Positions 43,801 to 52,964 are shown, counted from the stretch's first letter. The stretch is 64,000 nucleotides of DNA from a virus (IMGVR_UViG_3300023174_000145:1-64000), one strand, 5' to 3'. The notes: generated by a model from the letters alone, not told the origin. Program-made: numbers and translations.

Positions 43801-46800
43801 CTCTGACCATTCCATTGTGCTTTAACACCAAATTCATTAGATCTCTGTTGTAATAAAGCTGTTTGATTTTTTAATGTTAATATTTGTTGAGCCAGAGCAT
43901 CTGGTGCTGTTTTTATTGTTTTAAGTCTTTCAACTACACTAGCATAAGAATCTAAGGCTTGTCCTTGTCTTGCAATTTCTGCCGTTATTTCTCTTGCTTC
44001 TTTAGCCTTTATACCTCTTTGAATTAAATTGCTATAAACATTAACAAGCTGATTATTCTTTTCTTGCAAACTTTTTGTACTTTTTAATGTGTCAATCAAT
44101 GGACTAAAATCTGTTTTAACTGTTTTTTCAAAAGCTTTATTGTATGCACCAATGCCTTGATCTAAACCAGAAATATTTTGAGCAACTTTATTAAATTTTT
44201 CTACAGCATCTGTTGTAGATTTTAACTGAATACCTAACAATTTTGCAGTTTCTGTAGGTTCAGCAAAAGCTGCTTTTCCAGCCTGTCTTGCTTTTTCCAT
44301 TTCAGCATTATAAATTTCAATACCTTTTTGAATCCCAGTAATTGCAAGATCAATTCCCATACTAACTATAGGATTACTTAAAGCACTTGCAAGTTTGCCC
44401 ATACCAGACCCAACTCCAGATAGTCCCTTTCCAATAAATCTTTTAATAGGACTATTAACAGCTTTTCTAGTTTTAATATCGTAGATATCGGCACTCATTT
44501 CGTCACCTTTATCTTTTAAGGTTTGTCCAAAAGTACCCATACCACTATTTGCAAAGTATTTTAGTCCTTGTGTAGCAGCAGCAATTCCAGCAACCCATTT
44601 TTGTCTGCCATTTTGAACATCAGATGTGAATTGATCCAATACAAACTTCATTTGAAAACCTGATGTTGCCATCATACTGAAAGCTGCAGCAAACTTACCC
44701 ATACTTCCTGGTTGAATATCTCCCATATATACTGGTTCTGTAAAATCTGCCGATGTGCTGTCAAAGTTGTTTGCTCTAAAGTTTTTACCACGAATTAATG
44801 ATGTTCCAAATGGATGAACAATTCTCTTTCTTGCTTCATCTCCTGGACTTGTAACACCTGCTACTCTGCCATCTGGAGTAACCGCCAAAAGTTCACGGCT
44901 TGAAACAGCCATTGGATGACCACTTGCAGATGTGACCAACATATCATCAATAGTGCTTGAAAGAATCTTACCATCAGGAGATACATTAACGGTAGCACCT
45001 GTACCACTAATTCTGTCTCCACCGCCAGCAAATGATGGATAAATAATTTTTGATTTAGAAACTCCACTTGGCATAACAACACCACTTCTTGATTGTGGAG
45101 TTTTTGCATCTTCGTTATATGAAATAACTTTAACTGTTGGCAAGCCTGGTGGCAATGCTCTAGATTGAAGTGTTTCATAGAAGTCACCCTTTAGTCTTTC
45201 TTGCAAACCTGCAACTACCGCAATAGGAATACCTTTTCCATCTTTTGTATTTCTTGGAAACATTCTTGCAAGTTCAAGCATAGTCATAGCACCTTGGCGG
45301 GTAGTTGGATGAATACCCTTAGAAAGATTAGTTAACTGTTCAATTACAACATTCTTTGGTAATCCTGTTTGTGACATAACTGCATCAATAACATATGGTG
45401 CTAATAATCCACCACGACTTTGAATATCGCCTCTGCTTTTAAGTGTTTCAAGGAATGTATTATATACCTGAGATTCTTTTATTAGATTTGCTGCTTCCCA
45501 TATCTTTGTATACACTTCTCCAGTATTTGTTGTTGCAGGATTAATGTGCGCTAATACGTCTAGCATATAATACATAGCTTTTTTATCTGGATTTTCAAGA
45601 CCAGCATCAATTAATGCTTGCATAATTGCTCGTGACTCTGCACCCTTTGTAGCCCAATCAGGCAGTGATCTTAAAACAGTTTCATATTGTTTTGGTGCAG
45701 ATCCCTTTTTGTCCCATTTATGAGTTGCTTCTTTCATAGAGTCTTCTGCAAAATTATTCACTCTGCCGCCAGATTGTAGATGTTCTGGATTTAATAAATG
45801 TGAAACTCCAGTAATGTTTTTACCAGTAAGTTCATCTGTAACGCCAAAAAGTTTTGCAAGAGCAATTTCAATTATATTTGGATAAACTTTTGTTCCTGGA
45901 TTTTTAGCCCTTCTGCGCTCCGTATTATCTCTAGTTTTTGCAAGAGTGCCACCAATTCCCTCAGCCGCTGTTTGAAAAACTGTATAATCAGCTTTTTTCC
46001 TTTGATAAATTTTTTCAGGTAATGGAAAACCTTTAAGTTTTGCTGGCAAATTTTTTAAAGTATATGACCCATCTTTTTCTAGTACATATCCCAAAGCATC
46101 AAATGCTTTATCTACACCAAATGCTCCTAAGTCTGTTCTAACATCAGAAAACTCTCCTCGTTTTTTAAAGTCTTCTATTAGCGACTGAACCTTTTTTGAC
46201 ATTAAAGTTTTTTGATAAAGTTCTGGATCATTAATCATATCGTTTGGATCTGTTTTATTTAATTTGTTAGAAACAAAAGACTGTATTTCTTTAGGATTAA
46301 TTGTTGTTCCAATTTTATTAAACAATGCAGTCATTGTATTTAAAGCTTTTGGTGCATTTATATAATTATACAAATCCATTTCTTTTGCTGATGACTTAGA
46401 AAGCTCACTATTTAATGTTTTTGGTATGTCAAATCCAATAGGATAAAGCAATCTACTTGCTCCAAAACTCATATAAGGTACAGTATGTGCAAATGCTAAA
46501 TTATTAGATTTATATTCTTTTTGATACAAAGATTTATCAGCAAAATTATTTACTCTTCCACCAGATTGCAGCATCCAAGTTGGGAAACCTGCATCTATTG
46601 CCTGTTGACGCTCTGCTGCATCTGCTGCTTTCTTTTCTAATGCTTTTGCTGTAGGAGCAGATTTTGGCTTAACTGGTTCTGGTTTAATGCCAACGTGATG
46701 AGCGTGTATTTCTTTCCAATTAATTTTACTTGCTGCTGACAAATCACCAATAAGTAATTGATACATTGCTTTTTCTTCAGGTGTTAGATTTTGAAGAGCA

Positions 46801-49800
46801 CCAATAGCACCACCAGCATTTGCCTGTGCCTCAGCAATAGCATTTAAGAAACCAGCCTCATATTGCTCTGGTGTCATTGATGCTGCTATACCTGCTGTTG
46901 CTTCTGCAAACCATCTACGAGCACCACCTTTTTGCATAAGGAAATTAATTCTTGCTTGTGTAGCAACATCATACTTTTTACCACTTAATGTTCTTGGCTG
47001 TGATGCTCTATCTGAAACATATGCAGCACCTGTATCTGTAACAATGCTATCAAATAAATTATCTGCTTGAAGGTCGGCATCCCCACGAATAATTGCTGCA
47101 AGTGCTTGTTTAAAGAATGCTTCTGGTGCAATCTGTCCAGATGTTTTAGCAAATCTTGAATCAAACGGTGAACGAACACCAAACATTTGCTGACCAGTTT
47201 GTGGATGTAAGAATTTAATTAGTTCTTGTTGTGGTGTGGTCAAACCAAACATATCTTGAGTTAATTGTGTTCCTCTAGATTCAATAAGGGCGGAATCAAG
47301 TGTGTTATGACCCTTAACAATAAACTTTTGACCATTAATTTCATAAACACCATTAACTCCAGGAATAGCAGAACTAAATCCGCCCATACCACTTTGTCTT
47401 TGACCAACATCAGTTATTGGCATACCAGCAAATCTTCCAGTAGTTGCTTCTAGATGAGCAAGGGCAAGCATTTCTTCAATAGCTGCTTGTTTGTCTGCAT
47501 ATTTTTGTGGCATTAATGATTTAGATTCAAAGTTGTTTACTCTTCCACCTTTTAGATATCCAACTGGACTAAGATCTGGTATATGAGCTGGATATGGTTG
47601 TTTTAGCTGTACATAGTCGCTATTCTCTTCATCCCAAATATCATAGATTGCTTTATTAGATATTGGAGATAGACTAATTCCATCTCTACCAATATTAAAG
47701 TTTGTTATAGTTGCAGGAGACCATTTGATACCTTGATATCCTTCTTTAACTAAATATTCAAAAAATGGGGAGCCAGGACCACTATGTTCTGCTGCACTTG
47801 CTGCATCTCTAAGCCAATGATTTTTATTAAAGGATGGTCCATAATAATCTCTGTCCTGCATTGCTTCTTTTCCAGATTTTGTTCTAGAAAAAGAATTAAT
47901 AAGTTGTATTAATTGTTTACTTGGTTCGTGAAAATCTGTTGTTTCATCATATGCTTCAATATAGCCTTTTCCTCTAGCAACTTTTCTAAAAGCTTCTCTT
48001 GTTTTTGAAATAGTATATTTGAAGCCTCCTGCATAACTATCCCAGCCTTCATCGTGTGTCTTTAAGTTTGATGAAAAATATGTTCCAGGACCTTCCATTT
48101 GAGCTGACCCTCTATCATACTTTTCCATAGTTTGAATACGACTTGGATCTATGGCAAGCATTTGGTCTCCAGCGTGAACCATAAACATTTCCATAAGAGC
48201 TGCTTTCATTCCTGGACTTAACTGATTTGGATCAGTAATATTAAACATACTCATATATCTTCTTAGTATATTTAATTGTGTTTTTTCTTCTTCTGACCGA
48301 CCAACAGCATTAGGAAGCAAAATATGAAGTGCAGTATTTAAAGGATTTGATCCCCATATTTCATCATCTGGATATGGTCTTCTTTTTTCAGACCTTCCAC
48401 GACCAAAACCTTTAAAATTATGAGACTGTAACTCTGTATCTATATATTGAGAAGAAGCCTTTTTTATTTCTTCTTCTGTCCAGCCAACCTCAGCACTCTG
48501 TATTCTTCCACCATTTTGTTTAAAATTAAGAACATAAGGGAATAAATGCTTTTGCTCGTCATAGGCTTTTTGACCACCTCTGAAACTAGATGGCGGTGCC
48601 CACATTTGAGAAACAGAATCTAATACCCCAGAAGTTGTAGCTGTTGCTATTTCTCTTTCCTTTAACTGCTCTCCCATATATTCAGTGCTTTGTGCTATTT
48701 GTGATATAGGAAGCATTGATGTGCCTTTACCAAACAATCTTTCAATCATAACTGTTTGAGGCTCTACACCCATAGGAAGTTGGCTTTGAAGTTCATTCTT
48801 TACCGCCTGAACAGTTTCTTCTCTGGCTCTTCTACCACGATCTATAGCATCTTCAGTAATTGGATCGGTAGGAGATAAACCAATTCTTTTTTGTAAATCT
48901 TCTATTACAAATGGATTATTTGGTTCTCTTCTAAACATATCAACAACATAATTAAATGCATCTAGATTCTTTTGTTTTCTAAGCAAGTCTTCTTGAATAA
49001 AACTTCTACCAGAAAGAGGATTGCTAAATTGTTTTCCAACTAGCCAGTCAAGTGCGTGTTCGCTATATGATTGTGGAGAACCATTAAAGTTAATTTTTCT
49101 TCCAGCAAGACTTAAGAAATCTCCAGATTCTAGTGCTTGCAAAATAGCAAGTTGGTCTGCGTCTGGTATTTCTCCAGGAAGTCCCAAAGATGTTTTTCTT
49201 CTAAGAGTCATCGGGTCTTTAGATGGCTCAAAGTATGACATAAATTTTTGAAGTCTTTCTGGATCTTGTCTTAGATATTGAGTGCTTTGTTGCCAAGATT
49301 CTACTAATGATAATAATTCTGGTGATACTGATTTATCAGCGTAGTTATTTACTCTACCGCCAGACTGGAATATAGGAACTTCACGACCATTTATATTTTT
49401 AGTTGCTCCTGGAAGAACAGAATGAAGCATAAGCATTCTTGTTTTAAGGTCACTACCATATCCAGTAATTGGAATACTCATTCCACCAGGAAGAATAAAC
49501 TCACCTTCATTGCCCCATTGAGTTGTACCTTGAAAAAGTGACTGAACATCTATGCCACCAATATTATTTCCTTTACCAGTCCAAAGGTCGTGTATCCAAG
49601 GAATTAATTCTCCAGCATCTAGTTTTCTTTGACGAGAATCAGAAACCCTTTTATTTTTTGGATCTTGAAATGTTTTAATAAATCTTTTGTAAAATTCTGT
49701 ATCTTGAATATCACTGTATGAAGTAAACCTATCTAATCTTTGCTGATATGGTGCATTTGCCCAATTCAATCTTACATCTCCACGACCACCACGACTGGTA

Positions 49801-52247
49801 AGCCACATAAGAGTTTCCCATATTTGTCTTACTTCTGGAGTATGTCTATTTTTATCATCATATAATTCTGCTCGCATTAAATGCTTGTTTTCTAATGAAG
49901 TTGAGCCAGAAACGTCATTAAAAATATCTCTAAAAAATCCTGGATACTTTTCTCCCATTGGAGAGATTCTACCAATTCCAGGAGAACCAGCATTTGCATC
50001 AAATGGTCTACGACCAGCAAGAACTGGATTTATCCAAGCCCTTAATGCAAGTTGTAAATCTTCTGGAGTATATGATGTATTAGCATATCCATTTATTCTA
50101 CCACCCGATTGAAAGCGAGGTGCTTGTTTAAAGTTAATCTCATCAAGAAGACCAGAATGTTGCTGTGCTGCTTTTTTATTTACAACATATTCTCCAGGCT
50201 CAAGCATTGCTGGAACCTTATCTCCGTCTCCACTTCCTGGCACCCAAGGAGAACCACCTCTTTGGAATTTTGCTCTTGGTGGGCTTCCAGTAGTAGTCTG
50301 AGCAGCAACTTGTTGATTAACAAATCCTGGATTTAATGTAATAGCCTCACTAAGATGTTTTTTATAAACTGCAAGAACTTGATTAAGTTTTTCAACACTA
50401 GTTTTTTGTTGCTCAAAAGCCATAGATAGAGCATCTGTTGATTTTTGTGCCATAAGTTGTGTGTCATCAAGCATCTTAAATTTTTCAACAGGGATACCAG
50501 ACATTCTTCTACCAAGGTTAACAATACCCATAGCACCTTTAGCAATATAACCAATAAAGTTAGAAAATACACCAGCAACCATAATTATTGGACCAGCAAT
50601 TACAGCCAATCCAGTCGCTACTTTAATAAAAGATTTTACAGGAGATGGAAGTTTTTCAAAAAATTTGATTACTTGTCCAATTTTTTTAGTCACGTTTTCA
50701 ATAATTGGAGTAATTGCACTTGTAATAGAACCACCAATATCAATAAACTGTGATTTAATAGATTCTGTTGCTCTTTGGAATCTTTTAGCACCACTATTCA
50801 TAAGTGTATCCATTTCAAGATATGAATTAGCAGCAAGTTCTTTTTGAGACTTACCCATCAATTCCATAACTTGCATAGTCTGTGAACTTGATGCATTTAG
50901 ATTATCAAACAGTGCAGATATACGAGCAAACTGATATTTACCAAATATGTTTTCAATAACTTGTGCTTTACCAAAATCATCAAGTAGCTGTAATTGTTTT
51001 TGAAATTCAATAATTGTTGGCATAAGTTGTCCACGATTTGCTTGAACAATCTTGTTAATATCTATTCCATATTGTGCAGCAACTTCAGTTGCTCTCTTAG
51101 TTGGATTAATAAGAGATGCCATACCAGATTTAATTGCGTTAGCACCTTCTGCCGCAGATATACCACCTTCTTTAAGAGCAACCATAAGAAGCGAAAGATC
51201 TTTAACGTCTCCACCAAGTGCTTTAATAACAGGACCAGCTTTTGGAATTGCTGTTGTTAAGTCTTGCAAAGAAAGAGATGTTTGGTTTTCTACAGCATTT
51301 AAAAAGTCAACAGAGTGAGCAAGTTCATCTGTACTAACTTTAAATGCATTTTGAATAGATAGCGTTGCTTTCATAGCATCTGCTCTATCTACATCACCAA
51401 GAGTTGCTAAACGAGTAGTTTCTCTAATTGAATTTAAAAGTTTTTGCCCTTCAAGACCTGTTGCCGCAAGGTCTGCGGCTAGTGATGCGGTATCTTTTAC
51501 AGCAATACCCATAGTTTTTGCAAACTCAATACCTAGTTGCTTTACATTTTCAGTCATTTTAATTGTTTCAGCGTCACCAGATGACATAAGACCAGAACCA
51601 TAAACTTTTTGGAATCTTGTTAATTCTTCATTTACTTCACGGAAAATCTTTGACATTTGATTTCCCCACATAGTTAGTGGTACAGTAAGACCAACAGTAA
51701 TCTGTCTACCAGCCCATTGTGTATTTTTACCAAAATTAATAAGTTTGGTTGTTCCATCTTGAACTATAGAATTAAATATATCAAACTGTTTTCTAGAAAC
51801 AGCAAGTTTTGTGTTAAAATCATTAAGATTAATATTTTGTGGGGTAATCATCATCCCCAGTTGCTTGCCACTCTTTTCACCAAGAATAGCAAGTTGTGAC
51901 ATTTCACGAGCAACTTCACGAACTGCTAATTTATGTGCATTTGATGATTTTGTAAATGCACCAATTCCTTCTTTTGCATATTGTTTTAGGCTTAGTTCCT
52001 GTTTTTCAAGGGCTTTTCCAAAAGAAGTTACATTATCAGTGAGCTCTATTACCTTTGTGTTCCAGCCACCCATCTTTCCAATATCACTAGAAAGTGCGTC
52101 ACCAAGACTTAGTTTTAATGCAGATGCTTGTTTATCAAAATTTTGAAGTGTTTGATTTAAAAGATTTGCTTGCGTTTGCAATAAACGCATCTGATTAATG
52201 ACTGGACCAAAATCAGCATTATACTTAAAATAAGCATCAATACTCAT
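40803..52247 (-). CDS. Giant modular tape measure protein
   Basis: A 3814-residue tape measure protein. Residues about 200-450 form a TP901-type tape measure domain (DLAATGLEGQKLLNSIRETT, EGANAIKSGMASLI); residues about 540-572 are hydrophobic membrane-active helices. From about 661 a PAML-x2-GEYVV hairpin starts an array of roughly six globular modules reaching to about 2400, separated by GGRVNNFADKS-like linkers. Residues about 3010-3096 and 3136-3183 are coiled coils. Two more GEYVV hairpins lie near 3391-3437 and 3676-3719. It sets tail length and may carry effector domains into the host. If fully helical it would span about 570 nm, but the modules make the real tail shorter. Confidence 0.93.
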   Translation of the reverse strand: MSIDAYFKYNADFGPVINQMRLLQTQANLLNQTLQNFDKQASALKLSLGDALSSDIGKMGGWNTKVIELTDNVTSFGKALEKQELSLKQYAKEGIGAFTKSSNAHKLAVREVAREMSQLAILGEKSGKQLGMMITPQNINLNDFNTKLAVSRKQFDIFNSIVQDGTTKLINFGKNTQWAGRQITVGLTVPLTMWGNQMSKIFREVNEELTRFQKVYGSGLMSSGDAETIKMTENVKQLGIEFAKTMGIAVKDTASLAADLAATGLEGQKLLNSIRETTRLATLGDVDRADAMKATLSIQNAFKVSTDELAHSVDFLNAVENQTSLSLQDLTTAIPKAGPVIKALGGDVKDLSLLMVALKEGGISAAEGANAIKSGMASLINPTKRATEVAAQYGIDINKIVQANRGQLMPTIIEFQKQLQLLDDFGKAQVIENIFGKYQFARISALFDNLNASSSQTMQVMELMGKSQKELAANSYLEMDTLMNSGAKRFQRATESIKSQFIDIGGSITSAITPIIENVTKKIGQVIKFFEKLPSPVKSFIKVATGLAVIAGPIIMVAGVFSNFIGYIAKGAMGIVNLGRRMSGIPVEKFKMLDDTQLMAQKSTDALSMAFEQQKTSVEKLNQVLAVYKKHLSEAITLNPGFVNQQVAAQTTTGSPPRAKFQRGGSPWVPGSGDGDKVPAMLEPGEYVVNKKAAQQHSGLLDEINFKQAPRFQSGGRINGYANTSYTPEDLQLALRAWINPVLAGRRPFDANAGSPGIGRISPMGEKYPGFFRDIFNDVSGSTSLENKHLMRAELYDDKNRHTPEVRQIWETLMWLTSRGGRGDVRLNWANAPYQQRLDRFTSYSDIQDTEFYKRFIKTFQDPKNKRVSDSRQRKLDAGELIPWIHDLWTGKGNNIGGIDVQSLFQGTTQWGNEGEFILPGGMSIPITGYGSDLKTRMLMLHSVLPGATKNINGREVPIFQSGGRVNNYADKSVSPELLSLVESWQQSTQYLRQDPERLQKFMSYFEPSKDPMTLRRKTSLGLPGEIPDADQLAILQALESGDFLSLAGRKINFNGSPQSYSEHALDWLVGKQFSNPLSGRSFIQEDLLRKQKNLDAFNYVVDMFRREPNNPFVIEDLQKRIGLSPTDPITEDAIDRGRRAREETVQAVKNELQSQLPMGVEPQTVMIERLFGKGTSMLPISQIAQSTEYMGEQLKEREIATATTSGVLDSVSQMWAPPSSFRGGQKAYDEQKHLFPYVLNFKQNGGRIQSAEVGWTEEEIKKASSQYIDTELQSHNFKGFGRGRSEKRRPYPDDEIWGSNPLNTALHILLPNAVGRSEEEKTQLNILRRYMSMFNITDPNQLSPGMKAALMEMFMVHAGDQMLAIDPSRIQTMEKYDRGSAQMEGPGTYFSSNLKTHDEGWDSYAGGFKYTISKTREAFRKVARGKGYIEAYDETTDFHEPSKQLIQLINSFSRTKSGKEAMQDRDYYGPSFNKNHWLRDAASAAEHSGPGSPFFEYLVKEGYQGIKWSPATITNFNIGRDGISLSPISNKAIYDIWDEENSDYVQLKQPYPAHIPDLSPVGYLKGGRVNNFESKSLMPQKYADKQAAIEEMLALAHLEATTGRFAGMPITDVGQRQSGMGGFSSAIPGVNGVYEINGQKFIVKGHNTLDSALIESRGTQLTQDMFGLTTPQQELIKFLHPQTGQQMFGVRSPFDSRFAKTSGQIAPEAFFKQALAAIIRGDADLQADNLFDSIVTDTGAAYVSDRASQPRTLSGKKYDVATQARINFLMQKGGARRWFAEATAGIAASMTPEQYEAGFLNAIAEAQANAGGAIGALQNLTPEEKAMYQLLIGDLSAASKINWKEIHAHHVGIKPEPVKPKSAPTAKALEKKAADAAERQQAIDAGFPTWMLQSGGRVNNFADKSLYQKEYKSNNLAFAHTVPYMSFGASRLLYPIGFDIPKTLNSELSKSSAKEMDLYNYINAPKALNTMTALFNKIGTTINPKEIQSFVSNKLNKTDPNDMINDPELYQKTLMSKKVQSLIEDFKKRGEFSDVRTDLGAFGVDKAFDALGYVLEKDGSYTLKNLPAKLKGFPLPEKIYQRKKADYTVFQTAAEGIGGTLAKTRDNTERRRAKNPGTKVYPNIIEIALAKLFGVTDELTGKNITGVSHLLNPEHLQSGGRVNNFAEDSMKEATHKWDKKGSAPKQYETVLRSLPDWATKGAESRAIMQALIDAGLENPDKKAMYYMLDVLAHINPATTNTGEVYTKIWEAANLIKESQVYNTFLETLKSRGDIQSRGGLLAPYVIDAVMSQTGLPKNVVIEQLTNLSKGIHPTTRQGAMTMLELARMFPRNTKDGKGIPIAVVAGLQERLKGDFYETLQSRALPPGLPTVKVISYNEDAKTPQSRSGVVMPSGVSKSKIIYPSFAGGGDRISGTGATVNVSPDGKILSSTIDDMLVTSASGHPMAVSSRELLAVTPDGRVAGVTSPGDEARKRIVHPFGTSLIRGKNFRANNFDSTSADFTEPVYMGDIQPGSMGKFAAAFSMMATSGFQMKFVLDQFTSDVQNGRQKWVAGIAAATQGLKYFANSGMGTFGQTLKDKGDEMSADIYDIKTRKAVNSPIKRFIGKGLSGVGSGMGKLASALSNPIVSMGIDLAITGIQKGIEIYNAEMEKARQAGKAAFAEPTETAKLLGIQLKSTTDAVEKFNKVAQNISGLDQGIGAYNKAFEKTVKTDFSPLIDTLKSTKSLQEKNNQLVNVYSNLIQRGIKAKEAREITAEIARQGQALDSYASVVERLKTIKTAPDALAQQILTLKNQTALLQQRSNEFGVKAQWNGQSWDQLMKSGAENQRVMFEALGATGNGLKDKFLRGIFGTKGVWGYLGGAQITSLIAPVLIDNKVKTQIASQLGATLKSAFAMAAENPTASTEAVNLIVSEFKNADIGKLSDQLQQMVKDAGFGEGSALFDFFGKDGAFFKLDKSKQKAALLALGNGMGQDLSAAILNGTIEADLGKKIPEELAKRMSLVKIETDVDLQLEDTAKQLNQLKEGIQKVFDVAIEAKQAELETEDKRHEKALENLDLEAERINNKKGILQENTDYYLKQLQKEKEAEDFYAKQRQTGLTGLKAIASGDVFGFIGSQIEAASAADQYGRDLSMQNIQDTADAEQKKLDDSLKAIDDRKKAEDTRHQAEIDNINAEIDLLRKKESQAVGQITQALDLIEKAQGMSIGTPGWQKAILAAQSAADKAEKTGISAGTGLTINTKDQSIIKSFNTAKSGFNDAVAIMAGDTMDAVDRLNAASTNVKKIFQSQGIDPETSKAYKDVFGLLQKPPAPGVTEAVAAFAYAITLNENGLPGITNPPTTPQTSPPSTAKSGYAQDGTRIYEVGGKWQYADGSPYNKKALKTDPSKTPVTQWKYWADGGYISGPGTATSDSIPAMLSDGEYVVKASSVSKYGKPFLDSINSQHFAFGGLVKRLWNGARSTVSDISDTVENFAISTMKDPKKFIKGIGSGIANNLLGVDDFTSMYRHFRKGEFKAGFKSLGGGLLELGTTALMFVPGAGQAAMLAKFAQVGRIASIASKASRVAGLLSKTIDAKNAVYASGTLIDLVTDVNKLKTFSESNKIKSIIESNRVRSVLNAAKPVGKAAKKYVPEAAEKLDQFDSAQSLFNILTGKGEGEDYSNVTNYGGSRITHRLFPWFKYAANGGHMVGPGSTTSDSIPAMLSNGEYVVKASSVAKYGVPFMNAVNAGRYAGGGGVGVMPRTSVPSSPTYSIPSTPSISPSGIASIAQYNGGGYAEGNTNAPTYHFNFNGAGMDMVMGHVNKAMGGTIGNNSRGVYC
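45740..50265 (-). other. Module array inside the tape measure protein
   Basis: Six short related linkers of the form [G]GGR(V/I)NN(F/Y)A-x-(K/D)S start different globular segments at about residues 714, 961, 1244 (variant GGRIQSAEVGW), 1564, 1893 and 2156. The segments between them are 250-330 residues long and not similar to each other. Segment 3 looks like an ADP-ribosyltransferase fold and segment 4 like a kinase fold; segment 1 has a weaker transferase-like pattern. Confidence 0.7.
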
Positions 52248-52249
52248 TA

Positions 52250-52618
52250 TTAATTAACTCCAATCATTCCATAGGAAAGACCATCATCTTCACTAATACC
52301 AAAAGCAATAGCATTTGCCTGAGTCATATCTCCAGTAACCCTTGCAGCAGCTCTTGCTTGAATTTCTTCTAGTGTTGTCACTTTTTCACTTTGTTGCGTT
52401 TGTGAATCTGATAAATCAATGCCCTGAATTGCAGCAAGGAATTTATTTTGACGATTTTCTTTTTCATGCATAGCACCTAATGTAGCTATAAGCTCAGACA
52501 TTGACAAACTATTCTCTAGTTCTTCATAGTCTTTCCAGTGACCTAATAGGAATACTTCTGCTTCCAAGGCAGCCAGGTCTAGTTCGTTCCAGCTAGTTCC
52601 TGAGCTGCCGCTAGTAGG
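52250..52618 (-). CDS. Tail assembly chaperone, -1 frame extension (gpT-like)
   Basis: This frame has no convincing start of its own. It becomes translated when ribosomes slip at CCCAAAC (52618-52624), giving a fusion of 98 residues from the upstream chaperone plus 122 residues from this frame. The sequence WNELDLAALEAEVFLLGHW after the junction is typical of gpT-like extensions. The long form chaperones the tape measure protein, whose gene follows 3 bases later. Confidence 0.85.
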   Translation of the reverse strand, partial: PTSGSSGTSWNELDLAALEAEVFLLGHWKDYEELENSLSMSELIATLGAMHEKENRQNKFLAAIQGIDLSDSQTQQSEKVTTLEEIQARAAARVTGDMTQANAIAFGISEDDGLSYGMIGVN

Positions 52619-52911
52619 TTTGGGTCGTTAAGCTTAATATCTGCAGCAACCTCCAATATTTTATACATAGTCTGAAGATCTAAAACCTCTTCAAGTTTTT
52701 CGACCTCCGAAAGTTCTGGTGCGAACTGCTTCATAGCAATTGATGTACATTCAATGAGGGTCTCCAAGAAACCATCTTCACTATCCTTAGTTTCGATTTC
52801 TTTCCACTTTTTCATTACTTCTCTTAAGTTTTTAAGATTGAGTGGTTTAACGGTTATTACTGTACCGTCCTGTAATTCCATCTCAATTGATTCATATATT
52901 TTTGTAGCCAT
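52579..52911 (-). CDS. Tail assembly chaperone (gpG-like)
   Basis: A 110-residue acidic helical protein (EVMKKWKEIETKDSEDGFLE) between the major tail protein and the tape measure protein, the classic place for gpG. Its last 13 codons contain the slippery site. It has a good AGGAG site. The short form should be much more abundant than the frameshift product. Confidence 0.88.
   Translation of the reverse strand: MATKIYESIEMELQDGTVITVKPLNLKNLREVMKKWKEIETKDSEDGFLETLIECTSIAMKQFAPELSEVEKLEEVLDLQTMYKILEVAADIKLNDPNLLAAAQELAGTN
52618..52624 (-). promoter_or_regulatory. Programmed -1 ribosomal frameshift site
   Basis: The heptamer C CCA AAC fits X XXY YYZ exactly in the reading frame of the upstream chaperone. 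Slippage to CCC AAA opens the frame of the downstream gene. Confidence 0.85.
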
Positions 52912-52964
52912 TTTTCTCCTAATGTCCTCTTTTATATTATAGCCTAATTTTGTTTATATATAGC

